Shown here: positions 8,211 to 15,929 of the stretch, in pieces
Layout: each line of letters opens with the position of its first letter
How positions within the stretch are numbered: position 1 is the first letter of the stretch
Assembly (NCBI GenBank): GCA_963748075.1
Contig: CAVVHQ010000039.1
Location: forward strand, 1 to 27,121
Length of the DNA: 27,121 bases
Direction of reading: 5' to 3'
Source of the DNA: VRUE01 sp963748075
GTDB taxonomy: Bacteria; Actinomycetota; Thermoleophilia; Solirubrobacterales; 70-9
Position numbers and translations under genes: made by a program
The notes under the pieces: generated by a model
What the model saw: the letters and a program-made list of their open reading frames with translations, nothing else
Database searches by the model: none
Told to the model about the DNA's origin: nothing

Positions 8211-8984
8211 CTAGCGACGCCGGCGCCCGCCGGACTGCTTCCCGCGCCGCGCGGCGACCCGCAGCATCCGCTCGCTCTCGTTCTCGGTCGCCTCGCCCAT
8301 CGCGATCTGGAAGGTCGCCAGCAGGGCGCCCGCGGCGAGTGGCCGCATCCGTTCCAGCGCCTCGCTCATCTTCGGCCAGTCCCCGTCCGGCCGCCCCGCC
8401 CGGTCGAACGGCTGCCAGACCTCCTTGACGAACAGCTCGACGAAGGCACGCGCGACGCCGTCGGCGTGGCGGCGCAGCCGCTCCGCCGTGGCGATCGCTC
8501 CCTCCGGGCCGATCCCGAGCTCGGCCAGCTCCGCCGCCGCCCGAAGCAGGCGGGGGCTGATCACCTCGATCCGCCCGTCCGGCAGCGTGCGGAAGACACC
8601 CAGCTTTTCCGCCCGCCGCAGCAGCTTCGGGTCGGGGCTCTCGCCCCAGACCGCGGCCAGCTCGTCGGCCTCGAAGATCTCCGGCGCCTCCCCTTCGAAC
8701 GGGACCCGCAGCGCGCGGGTGAAATCGAAGATCGCCGTGGCCGAGCCGCCGCCGCTGTCGAGCACGCGCCGAATCGCCTCCAAGTTGAGCCCGTCCGCCT
8801 GCATCTCGCGGGTCAGCTCGATCCGCGCCACGTGCTCCTCGTTGTAATAGCCCGTGCGCCCGCGCACGACTGGCGGCGGCAGCAGCCCGCGGGTCTGGTG
8901 GGCGCGGATGTTGCGCACCGTCATCCCGGTGCGCTCCGCCAGCTCGCGGATCGTCATCTCCCCATCGGCGGGCTCGGAGCCCAT
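8211..8984 (-). CDS. MerR family transcriptional regulator
   Basis: The winged-helix domain is clear: MTIRELAERTGMTVRNIRAH, then QTRGLLPPP and the wing GRTGYYNEEHVARIEL. The rest (about residues 85-257) is a long all-helical region with no Cys metal site. It resembles actinobacterial MerR-like regulators with a large uncharacterised C-terminal domain. The terminus is very basic (RRGKQSGGRRRR). The frame opens at 9044, 6 bases from the tRNA, but ATG 8984 (MGSEPADGEM) or ATG 8957 fits the domain better. It reads away from tRNA-Tyr and converges on TetR (3). No effector can be assigned. Confidence 0.8.
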   Translation of the reverse strand: MGSEPADGEMTIRELAERTGMTVRNIRAHQTRGLLPPPVVRGRTGYYNEEHVARIELTREMQADGLNLEAIRRVLDSGGGSATAIFDFTRALRVPFEGEAPEIFEADELAAVWGESPDPKLLRRAEKLGVFRTLPDGRIEVISPRLLRAAAELAELGIGPEGAIATAERLRRHADGVARAFVELFVKEVWQPFDRAGRPDGDWPKMSEALERMRPLAAGALLATFQIAMGEATENESERMLRVAARRGKQSGGRRRR

Positions 8985-9049
8985 CTCAGCGGATGGCACG
9001 AACCTCGACCCGGCTACGGGCAAGGACACGAGCTTCGGGGTCACTCATA

Positions 9050-9131
9050 TGGGGGAGGCAGGATTCGAACCTGCGTAGGCATAGCCAACTGGTTTACAGC
9101 CAGTCTCCTTTAACCACTCGGACACTCCCCC
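9050..9131 (-). tRNA. tRNA-Tyr (anticodon GTA)
   Basis: The acceptor stem GGGGGAG (9131-9125) pairs with CTCCCCC (9057-9051), with discriminator A at 9050. The anticodon stem ACTGG/CCAGT holds the loop CTGTAAA, giving GTA. A T-arm with TTCGAAT and a long variable arm make it class II, 82 nt, as expected for tRNA-Tyr. CCA is not encoded. Confidence 0.95.
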
Positions 9132-9142
9132 GGGACGTACCG

Positions 9143-9148
9143 ATTCTA
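9143..9148 (-). promoter_or_regulatory. -10 element for tRNA-Tyr
   Basis: TAGAAT on the minus strand lies 11 bases before the mature 5' end of tRNA-Tyr and differs from TATAAT at one position. No good -35 is seen at 17 +/- 1. The same hexamer precedes tRNA-Thr in this window. Confidence 0.5.
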
Positions 9149-9172
9149 CCGAGGCGCCGGACCGTGGCCCGC

Positions 9173-10336
9173 TCAGCTCGCCTCGCGGAGCATCTGCGCC
9201 TCGGGCAGGCGCTGCAGCTTTTTCAGCGTGTTGTTCTCGATCTGGCGAATCCGCTCGCGGGTGACGCCAAATGTGTTGCCGACCTCCTCGAGCGTCAGCG
9301 GGTCCATGCCGGAGAGGCCGTAGCGAAGCTCGATCACCTGCCGCTCGCGTTCGGGCAGTGCCTCGAGCGCCTTGCGGACCCCCTCCTTCTGGAGGTGTTC
9401 GCTCGCCTCTTCGAACGGCTCGGCGACCGTATCGTCGGCGACGAAGTCGCCCAGCTCGGAGTCGTCCTCGTCGCCCACCGGTTTCTCCAGCGAGACCGGC
9501 AGCTGCGCGACCCGCAGGATCTCCCGCACTTCGACGATCGGCCAGCGCAGCTCGGCGGCGATCTCTTCCGGCTCGGGCTCGCGGCCCAGCCGCTGCACCA
9601 GATGGCGCTCGACGTGGGCGACCCGGTTCAGCTTCTCGACCATGTGAACCGGGATGCGGATCGTCCGCGCCTTGTCGGCGATCGCCCGGGTCACCGCTTG
9701 ACGAATCCACCAGGTCGCGTAGGTGGAGAACTTGTAGCCGCGCCGGTAGTCGAACTTCTCGACCGCCCGGATCAGCCCCAGCGAGCCCTCCTGGATCAGG
9801 TCGAGAAAGCTGAGGCCGCGGCCCAGATAGCCTTTGGCGATCGAGACGACCAGCCTCAGGTTGGCCTCCACCATCTGCCGCTTGGCGATCATGTCGCCCC
9901 GCTCGATCCGCTTCGCCAGCTCGACCTCCTGCGAGGCGGTCAGCAGCTCGACCCGGCCGATCGAGCGCAGGTAGAGCCGCAGCGAGTCGAGGCTCGGTTC
10001 GATCGTCAGGTCCAGCTCCGGCTTCCTCGGCTGACCGTTGGCCGCCTCGGCCCGCTGCTCTTTGTAGGCGCTGACGCCGTCCTCGGCGATCACTTCGACG
10101 CCGTGGTCGACCAGCTGGGCGTGGAGCGCGGTGACCTGCTCCTTGGTTACCTCGACCTCTTCCAGTGTGCCGGCGATGTGCTCGAAAGTGAGGTAGCCGC
10201 GCTCGCGACCCAGCGCGATCAGCGCCTCGACCTCCTGCGGCCCCGCCAAGGGCTGAGCATCCGAATCCTGGTTGAGTCCCTGCGGGACCGTCTCCAACGG
10301 CTCGATCTCAGTGCCTCCGTAACCCTTCGTCCCCAT
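9173..10336 (-). CDS. Primary RNA polymerase sigma factor (RpoD/SigA family)
   Basis: This 387-residue sigma-70 factor directs RNA polymerase to housekeeping promoters. Region 1.1 is reduced to one helical module (LIALGRERGYLTFEHIAGTL). Region 1.2 begins PSLDSLRLYLRSIGRVELL. Region 2 has ANLRLVVSIAKGYLGRGLSF, LDLIQEGSLGLIRAVEKFDY, RRGYKFSTYATWWIRQAVTR. Region 3 has RIPVHMVEKLNRV, and region 4.2 has TLEEVGNTFGVTRERIRQIE. The ATG at 10336 (MGTKGYGG) is preferred to an open frame from 10390, which would run over the promoter. The linker between 1.1 and 1.2 is short, making it smaller than most actinobacterial SigA. It could be a close group 2 paralogue, but the complete region set favours the primary factor. 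Confidence 0.88.
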   Translation of the reverse strand: MGTKGYGGTEIEPLETVPQGLNQDSDAQPLAGPQEVEALIALGRERGYLTFEHIAGTLEEVEVTKEQVTALHAQLVDHGVEVIAEDGVSAYKEQRAEAANGQPRKPELDLTIEPSLDSLRLYLRSIGRVELLTASQEVELAKRIERGDMIAKRQMVEANLRLVVSIAKGYLGRGLSFLDLIQEGSLGLIRAVEKFDYRRGYKFSTYATWWIRQAVTRAIADKARTIRIPVHMVEKLNRVAHVERHLVQRLGREPEPEEIAAELRWPIVEVREILRVAQLPVSLEKPVGDEDDSELGDFVADDTVAEPFEEASEHLQKEGVRKALEALPERERQVIELRYGLSGMDPLTLEEVGNTFGVTRERIRQIENNTLKKLQRLPEAQMLREAS

Positions 10337-10367
10337 GGCGGCCGGCCCCAACGCTCCGGCCAGGGAA

Positions 10368-10373
10368 AGTATA
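10368..10373 (-). promoter_or_regulatory. Candidate -10 element of the sigma factor gene
   Basis: The minus-strand hexamer TATACT lies 31 bases upstream of ATG 10336 and would give a leader of about 25 nt. The -35 region is GC-rich without a clear TTGACA. Confidence 0.4.
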
Positions 10374-10433
10374 GGGAGAATCGGCCTCACCGGCCGTCCG
10401 TCGGCGGCCCCGGTCGCTTACCCTTGATAAGCG

Positions 10434-11441
10434 ATGGCCAGCCACCCGACCACGACCATCTCCCCCGCCGCTTCCGACGTGCAGTCGTCGACCCCCGCGA
10501 CGCGGGTCAGCCTCTCGCGGGTCGGCGTCACCGGGGTCGAGAAGGTGATCCGGGTTAAGGCCAACGGCGCCGAGGACCTCTACCACGCCGGCTTCGAGTG
10601 CTTCGTGGACCTCAACCCGCGACAGGCGGGCGTGCACATGTCGCGCTTCGAGGAAGTCGTCGGCGAGGCGATCGACCAGGTGGTGCTCGGTGAGGCGTTC
10701 CGCGCCGAGGTGTTGGCCGCCCACATCGCCCAGCGGGTGCGCGAGCGCCAGGGCGGCCTGCGGGCCGAGGTCTCGGTCACCGCCCGCTATCCGGAGACGG
10801 TGACGACGCCTGCCAGCGGGCAGCCAACCCAGGAGATCTACGCCCTGTTCGGGACCGCGGTCGACTGGCTGCGCGGGACGCGGACCCTGACCGGCGTGCA
10901 GGCGCAGGGCATGACCGCCTGTCCCTGCGCACAGGAGATGGTCGCCCGCCTGGGGCGCGAGCGGCTGGCCGAGCAGGGCTTCGACGCCCAGCAGGTCGAG
11001 CGGGCGATCGAGGCCGTGCCGATCGCCACCCACAACCAGCGCGGCATCGGCACCCTGCACGTCGGCTGCCCCGAGGGCGGTCCCGCCTGGGTCGACGCGC
11101 CCGAGCTGGTGCGGATCGTCGAGCAGTCGATGAGCTCGGAGATCTACGGGCTGATGAAGCGCCCCGACGAGCTGGCCGTGGTCGCCCGAGCGCACTCGCA
11201 GCCGCGCTTCGTCGAGGACTGCGTGCGCGAGATGGTCCGCCGGGTGGTCGAGGATTACCCCGACCTACCTGGCGAGGCCTTTGTGATGGCGCGCCAGGAG
11301 AACCTCGAGACGATCCACCGCCACAACGTCGTGGCGGAGCGCTACGGCAAGCTGGACGACCTGCGCAGCGAGCTGCGCGAGGGCGAGCAGCAGCGCCACC
11401 ATACGACTATGCGCGAGTGGCTGGAGACTCCGGCGACCTGA
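10434..11441 (+). CDS. GTP cyclohydrolase, FolE2/MptA family
   Basis: This enzyme opens GTP for pterin (folate-type) synthesis and replaces the classical zinc enzyme FolE. Family marks are SLSRVGVTGVEKVIRV near residue 26, FVDLNPRQAGVHMSRFEE, the catalytic cysteine region MTACPCAQEM (about residue 160), the histidine region ATHNQRGIGTLHV, and the C-terminal VARQENLETIHRHNVVAERY. At 335 residues it is longer than many bacterial FolE2 proteins because of a ~25-residue Ser/Thr-rich N-terminus. The ATG at 10434 is 97 bases from the divergent sigma factor start. The 3' end overlaps the convergent pgsA gene by 35 bases. Confidence 0.9.
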   Translation: MASHPTTTISPAASDVQSSTPATRVSLSRVGVTGVEKVIRVKANGAEDLYHAGFECFVDLNPRQAGVHMSRFEEVVGEAIDQVVLGEAFRAEVLAAHIAQRVRERQGGLRAEVSVTARYPETVTTPASGQPTQEIYALFGTAVDWLRGTRTLTGVQAQGMTACPCAQEMVARLGRERLAEQGFDAQQVERAIEAVPIATHNQRGIGTLHVGCPEGGPAWVDAPELVRIVEQSMSSEIYGLMKRPDELAVVARAHSQPRFVEDCVREMVRRVVEDYPDLPGEAFVMARQENLETIHRHNVVAERYGKLDDLRSELREGEQQRHHTTMREWLETPAT

Positions 11442-11961
11442 GCCGCCGCCGCAGTCCGAAGAAGTAGTCGGCGCCGCTGATCAGCGTGGCGGCGACCGCC
11501 AGGTAGACGAGGACGTTGACCCAGGCGGGCGCCGGGTCGGTCGCGATCAGGGCGATCACAGCGGCGATCTGAAGCACGGTCTTCACCTTGCCCATCCAGC
11601 TTGCGGAGATCACGACGCCGCGCTCGGCGGCGATCGCCCGCAGCCCGGTGACGGCGATCTCGCGGGCGATGATCACCATCGCCACCCAGGCCTGCAGCCG
11701 GCCCAGCGAGACCAGCGAGACCAGCGCCGCGGTGATCAGCAGCTTGTCGGCAAGCGGATCCATCAGCTTGCCGAAGGTGGTGACGGCGTCGCGCGAGCGG
11801 GCGAAGTAGCCGTCGAGGCCGTCGGTCAGCGCCGCCAGGGCGAAGACCGCGGCGGCCAGCGCGTCCCCGTTCGGCGTCTCGCCGAGCAGGGCGACGACGA
11901 CCACCGGCACGGCGATGATCCGCAGCAGGGTGAGGAAGTTCGGCAGGTTGAGCGGGAACAC
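11407..11961 (-). CDS. CDP-diacylglycerol-glycerol-3-phosphate 3-phosphatidyltransferase (PgsA family)
   Basis: This 184-residue integral membrane enzyme makes phosphatidylglycerol phosphate from CDP-diacylglycerol. It has the CDP-alcohol phosphotransferase signature DGYFAR-x8-G-x3-D-x3-D (SRDAVTTF as the spacer, then GKLMDPLAD), with the metal-binding aspartates in place. Several hydrophobic helices surround it (FLTLLRIIAVPVVVVALL, KLLITAALVSLVSL, VLVYLAVAATLIS). MGKVKTVLQ near residue 120 is also typical of PgsA. The start is GTG 11961, 3 bases after the MMPL stop, so the two are likely cotranscribed. A closely related CDP-alcohol transferase with another acceptor cannot be excluded. Confidence 0.85.
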   Translation of the reverse strand: MFPLNLPNFLTLLRIIAVPVVVVALLGETPNGDALAAAVFALAALTDGLDGYFARSRDAVTTFGKLMDPLADKLLITAALVSLVSLGRLQAWVAMVIIAREIAVTGLRAIAAERGVVISASWMGKVKTVLQIAAVIALIATDPAPAWVNVLVYLAVAATLISGADYFFGLRRRLRSPESPATRA

Positions 11962-11964
11962 CGC

Positions 11965-14163
11965 TCAGTCGGAGCTCTCGGTGGCGAGTTCGGCGTCGCG
12001 CTTGGCGAAGTACTGCTCGCCCTCGATGCTGATCTGGGGAAGGGCGCGGTCGAGCCAGCCGGGCAACCACCACATGCGCTTGCCGCCCAGCACCATCACC
12101 GCGGGCACGAGTATGAAGCGCACCAGGCCCACGTCGATCGCTATCGCCGCCGCCAGGCCGACCCCGAACTCCTTCACGACCGGGTTGCCGTTGAGCACGA
12201 AGCTGGCGAAGACGAAGAACATGATGGTCGCCGCCGAGGCGATCACCCTGCCGATGTAGCCGAGCCCTTCGACGACGGCTCGCTTCGGCTCTTCGTGCAG
12301 CGCGTAGCGCTCACTGATTCCGGTCATCAGGAAGACCTCGTAGTCCATCGAGAGCCCGAAGAGGATCGCGAACATCAGCAGCGGCACGTAGCTGACGATC
12401 GGGATCGCCTCGTCGAGGCCGATCAGGGACGCGCCCCACCCCCACTGGAAGACGGCCGTCAGGACGCCGTAGGCGGCAGCCACCGAGAGCAGGTTCATGA
12501 TCGCCGCCTTGATCGGGACAAGCAACGCGCGGAAGGCAAGCAGCAGGATCACGAAGCTGATCGCGATCACGATCGCGATCATCTGCGGCAGCTTGTCCGA
12601 GATCCTCGCCGCGAGGTCGATGTACCCGGCGGTTTCGCCGCCGACGTAGGCGTTGGCCCGGGTGCCTTTCAGCGCCGCCGGAATTTTCTCGTCGCGCAGA
12701 CGTTCCACGAGCTTCACGGTGGCTTCGTCCGAGGGCGCCGATTTCGCGATCGCCGAGAAGACGGCGACGGTCCCCTGCTTGTCGAGTTTCGCTTCGGTGA
12801 CGGCCCCCACGTCGGGGTCCCGGTCGACCGCCTTCTCCAATCCGGGCAGCACCTGTTTGGCTTCTGCCGGGTCTTCGAGCTCGGCGGCGATCAGCAGCGG
12901 CCCGTTGAGACCCGGCCCGAAGCCCTCGCTGATCGCGTCGTAGGACTGGCGCGAGGTCGTCGACTCCGGCATCGCTCCGACGTCGTTCTGGCCAAGCTCC
13001 AGGTCGAGCAGCGGGATGGCGAGCACGAGCAGCGCCGCCACTGCGACGAGGGCGAGGCGGCGCGGGTGATCGGCAACCCGGCGAGCCCAGCGCGACCAGC
13101 CGTGCGCCTGGCCGTCAGCGCCGTTGCCGCGCTTGGTCGACCTCACCGCCAGAGAGTCGATCCGCGGGCCGAGGGCACCGAGCAGCGCCGGCAGCAGCGT
13201 GATTGCGGCGCAGACCGAGGTGACGACCGCGATCGCCGCGGTGATGCCGAGCGTGGTGACCAGCGAGATGCCGGCGATCGAGAGCGAGCAGAGCGCTACC
13301 ACCACGGTGAAGCCGGCGAAGGTGACCGCGCCGCCAGCCGTCGCCGTCGCTCGGGCTATCGACTCGCGCAGCTCCATCCCGTCGGCGAGCTGCCGTTTGT
13401 GGCGAGTGACGATGAAGAGCGCGTAGTCGATGCCGACGCCGAGCCCGATCATCGTCGCCAGCGTCGCGGCGATGCTGGGCACCTGGATGACGCTCTCGAG
13501 CAGGCGGATTATCGAGAGCGAAGTGGCCAGCCCGAGGATCGCCGACACGATCGGCAGGCTCATCGCGGTCGCCGTGCCGAAGGAGATGAGGAGGATGATC
13601 ACAGCGGCGCCGATGCCGACCACCTCGCTCAGCTCGGTCGAGGGCTGCGAGAGCTGCGAGCCGACGTAGCCGCCGACCGAGGTCTCGAGGCCCGCGGCCT
13701 CGGCCGGCTCCGCAGCGTCCAGCACTCTCTGCGCCTCGCTTTCGCTCAGATCGCCGGGGCTGACGCTGAGGTAGACCGGGATGTAGACGACCTTGCCGTT
13801 GCGGCTGAACAGGGACTTGCCGTCGGGCCCGAGTGGATCGATCACGGCGCTGACGTGCGGCGCCGCTTCCAGCCGCTTGACGGTCCGGGCGATGGCTTCC
13901 TTGTTGTCGGGTTCGGCCAGGCTGCCCCGGTCGGCGACGATCGTCAGCGGGTTCGACCCATAGGCCTGTTCGGGGAGATTGTCTTCGAGCAGTTCGGTCG
14001 CGATCGTCGAGCCGGTCCCCGCCAGGGTCAGGTTGTCATTGGTCTGGCCTTCGCTGCGCTGGCCGGCAACGACCAGGACCGCCGCCACCAGGATCCAGGC
14101 GCCGATCGTCAGGTAGCGGTGGCGCGAGCAGAAACGCCCGATCGCGTAGAGAGGGCCGGTCAC
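11965..14163 (-). CDS. MMPL family RND transporter
   Basis: This 732-residue membrane protein has the duplicated RND plan: one N-terminal helix (TIGAWILVAAVLVVAGQ), an extracytoplasmic domain, a five-helix bundle, then the same again. The proton-relay Asp-Tyr pairs are present in both halves, GLGVGIDYALFIVTRHKR and ILFGLSMDYEVFLMTG. MMPL proteins export lipids or hydrophobic small molecules using the proton gradient; the cargo here is unknown. The frame is open to 14478 but the extra part overlaps the preceding gene. GTG 14163, 7 bases after that gene's stop with AGGGATGA upstream, is taken as the start. pgsA follows after 3 bases, so a lipid link is plausible. Confidence 0.87.
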   Translation of the reverse strand: MTGPLYAIGRFCSRHRYLTIGAWILVAAVLVVAGQRSEGQTNDNLTLAGTGSTIATELLEDNLPEQAYGSNPLTIVADRGSLAEPDNKEAIARTVKRLEAAPHVSAVIDPLGPDGKSLFSRNGKVVYIPVYLSVSPGDLSESEAQRVLDAAEPAEAAGLETSVGGYVGSQLSQPSTELSEVVGIGAAVIILLISFGTATAMSLPIVSAILGLATSLSIIRLLESVIQVPSIAATLATMIGLGVGIDYALFIVTRHKRQLADGMELRESIARATATAGGAVTFAGFTVVVALCSLSIAGISLVTTLGITAAIAVVTSVCAAITLLPALLGALGPRIDSLAVRSTKRGNGADGQAHGWSRWARRVADHPRRLALVAVAALLVLAIPLLDLELGQNDVGAMPESTTSRQSYDAISEGFGPGLNGPLLIAAELEDPAEAKQVLPGLEKAVDRDPDVGAVTEAKLDKQGTVAVFSAIAKSAPSDEATVKLVERLRDEKIPAALKGTRANAYVGGETAGYIDLAARISDKLPQMIAIVIAISFVILLLAFRALLVPIKAAIMNLLSVAAAYGVLTAVFQWGWGASLIGLDEAIPIVSYVPLLMFAILFGLSMDYEVFLMTGISERYALHEEPKRAVVEGLGYIGRVIASAATIMFFVFASFVLNGNPVVKEFGVGLAAAIAIDVGLVRFILVPAVMVLGGKRMWWLPGWLDRALPQISIEGEQYFAKRDAELATESSD

Positions 14164-14170
14164 GGCGCGA

Positions 14171-14788
14171 TCATCCCTGATCTCCCGGATGGCTGCCGTC
14201 AGGCGGCGGCACCTCGCCGCCGTCGAACGCCTCGGGCACCGAGGCCGCCGGGCCGGCGCCGAGCCCCTGCCGCAGCACGACCAGGTGCTGGGCGTGGCCA
14301 GCGGCCAGCGAGGCGGCGAGGCTGCGCGGCGCCGCGGTGAAGAGGCGCGGCGCCGCGTCGATGTCGGAGGCGAGCGCGGCGCTCTCCAGTTCGTAGACGA
14401 GCGCGAGGAATCCGGCCTCGTCCTTCGCCCGGGAGAAATCGAGCTCTCCCGCTTCGGCATCGGTTTCCCCGCCGACACCGCGGATCGCCTTGGTCAGGGC
14501 GTCGACGTGTTCCTGCTCCTGGGCGCGGAACTCGCGTCCGACGGCGCGGAGCCTGCCGCGAAGCAGCGGCAGGCCCCGCCCGTAGGCGCCGAGCGCGGTC
14601 AGCTCCTGCGCGAGGGCCGCGTTGAGAATCGCGGCGTCGGAGGCCTTCTCGGGGTCGGTCTCGGCGCCGTGGCCGCTCTTCCCGCAGCCGAGTGACGGCA
14701 GGCACACGGCGACGACGCCGAGCACGGCGACGGCGCGGCCGAAGCCGCGCCGTCCGCCGTCGCCACGCAAATGCCGATCGAAGCCCAC
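14171..14788 (-). CDS. Ferritin-like domain lipoprotein
   Basis: The 205-residue protein starts with a signal peptide: basic N-terminus, hydrophobic FGRAVAVLGVVAVCLPSLG and a lipobox ending in Cys (SLGC), predicting a membrane-anchored lipoprotein. The mature part is four-helical with ferritin-like spacing of Glu and His: NAALAQELTALGAYG, FRAQEQEHVDALTKAI, VYELESAALASDI and AGHAQHLVVLRQGLG. Metal binding or oxidation is a family inference, since many extracytoplasmic relatives are uncharacterised. It is followed 7 bases later by the MMPL gene and probably shares its transcript. Confidence 0.75.
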   Translation of the reverse strand: MGFDRHLRGDGGRRGFGRAVAVLGVVAVCLPSLGCGKSGHGAETDPEKASDAAILNAALAQELTALGAYGRGLPLLRGRLRAVGREFRAQEQEHVDALTKAIRGVGGETDAEAGELDFSRAKDEAGFLALVYELESAALASDIDAAPRLFTAAPRSLAASLAAGHAQHLVVLRQGLGAGPAASVPEAFDGGEVPPPDGSHPGDQG

Positions 14789-14861
14789 CGGCGGCGAAGC
14801 CTACGGACTCCAAGTCACCCCGGCGGCCGCGCCGGGGCTCTCCGGCGACGAGCTTTGAGCG

Positions 14862-15566
14862 CTATCGCCTCTTCGCTCTGCCTTTCGCTTTCGCTTTGCC
14901 TTTGCCCTTGGCTTTCGTCGTCTTGCCCCTCTGGCTCGGCTGCTCGGGAAGCTCGAAGCCGAGCATCGCCACGGAGACCGGAATCCCCTCCTCGCCGGAC
15001 TTCTGCAGACGAACTGCGCTGTCGGTCTGGATCTTGGAGATCAGCTCCTGCGTTTTCGCCAGCCCCTTCATCAGGTCGCTCCATCCCCGCTCGTCGAGAA
15101 GCATCAGGGTCCGAGTCAGGTGCGCGTCGGCACGGGCTTCGAAGGTGCCCTCCACGAGCGCATGGATCGCGTCGCCCTGGATCAGTTCGAGCAGCTCGGC
15201 GCTCAGGGACGACCGAACCGTGGCGGGCAGCTGTTGCCAGTCGCGGTCGCTGACGAAGGGCCTGGAAGTCGCCCGGTAGTAGTGCTCGACCGCGCCTCGC
15301 CGTGGCTCGGTTTTGACCAGGGTGATGCATTCGTAGTCTTTGAGCACTTTGACGTGGTAGCTGACCTGGCTCAGGCCTTCTTCCAGCTCCTTCGCCAGTT
15401 CGTTCGGGCTGGCCATCCGTTCGTTGAGGATGGTCAGGATTTCGACGCGCAATTCATGGGCCAGCGCTTTCACGAGCCTCAGGTCGACCCCTTGGGTGCC
15501 TTTCGACTTCTTGCCACGGCCCCTTGACTTGCCTCTGGTGGTTTTTCCTTTCGCTGCCAAAGCCAT
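14862..15566 (-). CDS. ArsR-type winged-helix regulator with basic tails (1)
   Basis: The DNA-binding core (about residues 28-95) reads KALAHELRVEILTILNERMA, SPNELAKELEEGLSQVSYHV, then a wing with EPRRGAVEHYYR. It is followed by a helical domain (LPATVRSSLSAELLELIQGD and on) of the kind seen in many actinobacterial ArsR-like paralogues. No metal-binding cysteines are present. Both ends are strongly basic: a Lys/Arg/Gly-rich N-tail of ~26 residues and a C-tail of repeated AKGK units, as in nucleoid-associated proteins. It is paralogous to the regulator at 16653-17270. Upstream, on the opposite strand, lies the dyad and small-peptide locus it may control. Confidence 0.82.
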   Translation of the reverse strand: MALAAKGKTTRGKSRGRGKKSKGTQGVDLRLVKALAHELRVEILTILNERMASPNELAKELEEGLSQVSYHVKVLKDYECITLVKTEPRRGAVEHYYRATSRPFVSDRDWQQLPATVRSSLSAELLELIQGDAIHALVEGTFEARADAHLTRTLMLLDERGWSDLMKGLAKTQELISKIQTDSAVRLQKSGEEGIPVSVAMLGFELPEQPSQRGKTTKAKGKGKAKAKGRAKRR

Positions 15567-15668
15567 TCCTCCAATGCGTTGCGTGGCTATCTAACTACTC
15601 GATCGTATTACCTGCAACGGCGTTTCACAAGCGAAAAGCCAGCAAAAGCCCCCAACTTGGTGCGTCAA

Positions 15669-15702
15669 AGCTAAATAGTGGAACTTTCTCCACCATTTAG
15701 CT
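15669..15702. promoter_or_regulatory. 14-bp dyad, candidate operator
   Basis: The left arm (15669-15682, AGCTAAATAGTGGA) and the inverted right arm (15689-15702) match at 13 of 14 positions around the 6-base spacer ACTTTC. It lies in AT-richer sequence between the divergent ArsR-type gene (start 15566) and the small ORF (start 15775). Size and position suit a dimeric winged-helix regulator. It could instead fold in RNA. Confidence 0.5.
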
Positions 15703-15774
15703 GGTCCCCGGCGTGCTGTGCGGACGCGCAGCGCAGGGAGATCCCATTTCGGACGAGTTGGGGGGTGAACGCAG

Positions 15775-15834
15775 ATGAAGGTCAACGCTTCCGAGACGGT
15801 CGTGCCGCTTCTTTCGATCTACAAGACCAACTAG
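15775..15834 (+). CDS. 19-codon small ORF, candidate peptide precursor ending in Asn
   Basis: The peptide is MKVNASETVVPLLSIYKTN. A strong Shine-Dalgarno GGGGGGTGA (15760-15768) lies 6 bases before the ATG, and a 15-bp hairpin starts 11 bases after the stop. The upstream dyad completes a unit that looks like an independent small transcript. The C-terminal asparagine matches the residue that MccB-type enzymes adenylate or cytidylylate in microcin-C-like precursors, and a MccB-like gene lies at 17431. Against this, the peptide is longer than the classical heptapeptide and two genes intervene. It could also be a regulatory leader peptide. The overlapping longer frame (15678-15899) has no comparable start signal. 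Confidence 0.5.
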   Translation: MKVNASETVVPLLSIYKTN

Positions 15835-15844
15835 CTCCGGGGAA

Positions 15845-15885
15845 GGCGGGGTCCCATCCACCCGCTCTCGGGATGGGACTCCGCC
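15845..15885 (+). terminator. Strong hairpin after the small ORF
   Basis: A 15-bp stem (15845-15859 with 15871-15885), with one G.T pair at 15850/15880, closes an 11-nt loop. There is no T-run after it, so it may act as an RNA 3' stabiliser or a Rho-independent-like stop. It separates the small ORF from the uracil-DNA glycosylase gene starting at 15930. Confidence 0.6.
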
Positions 15886-15929
15886 AGCCCTGGTCATGAC
15901 AAGCGGATCGAGCATCATTCGGCTCCGCC

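Noticed and set aside
7233..9113. 626-codon plus-strand frame across TetR, MerR and tRNA-Tyr
   Set aside because: Arg-rich shadow; its tail (GRIRTCVG) is the usual false translation of a tRNA.
14164..14478. N-terminal extension of the MMPL protein
   Set aside because: It overlaps the ferritin-like lipoprotein gene in another frame and is Arg/Ser-rich; GTG 14163 gives the normal N-terminal helix.
14879..14930. Short-unit repeat (CTTTCGCTTTGCCTTTGCC-like)
   Set aside because: It is the antisense of the Lys/Ala/Gly-rich C-terminal tail of the ArsR-type gene, so it reflects protein sequence.
15678..15899. 73-codon ORF overlapping the small peptide gene
   Set aside because: Its start lies in the dyad with no ribosome site, and its codons run through both hairpin arms.
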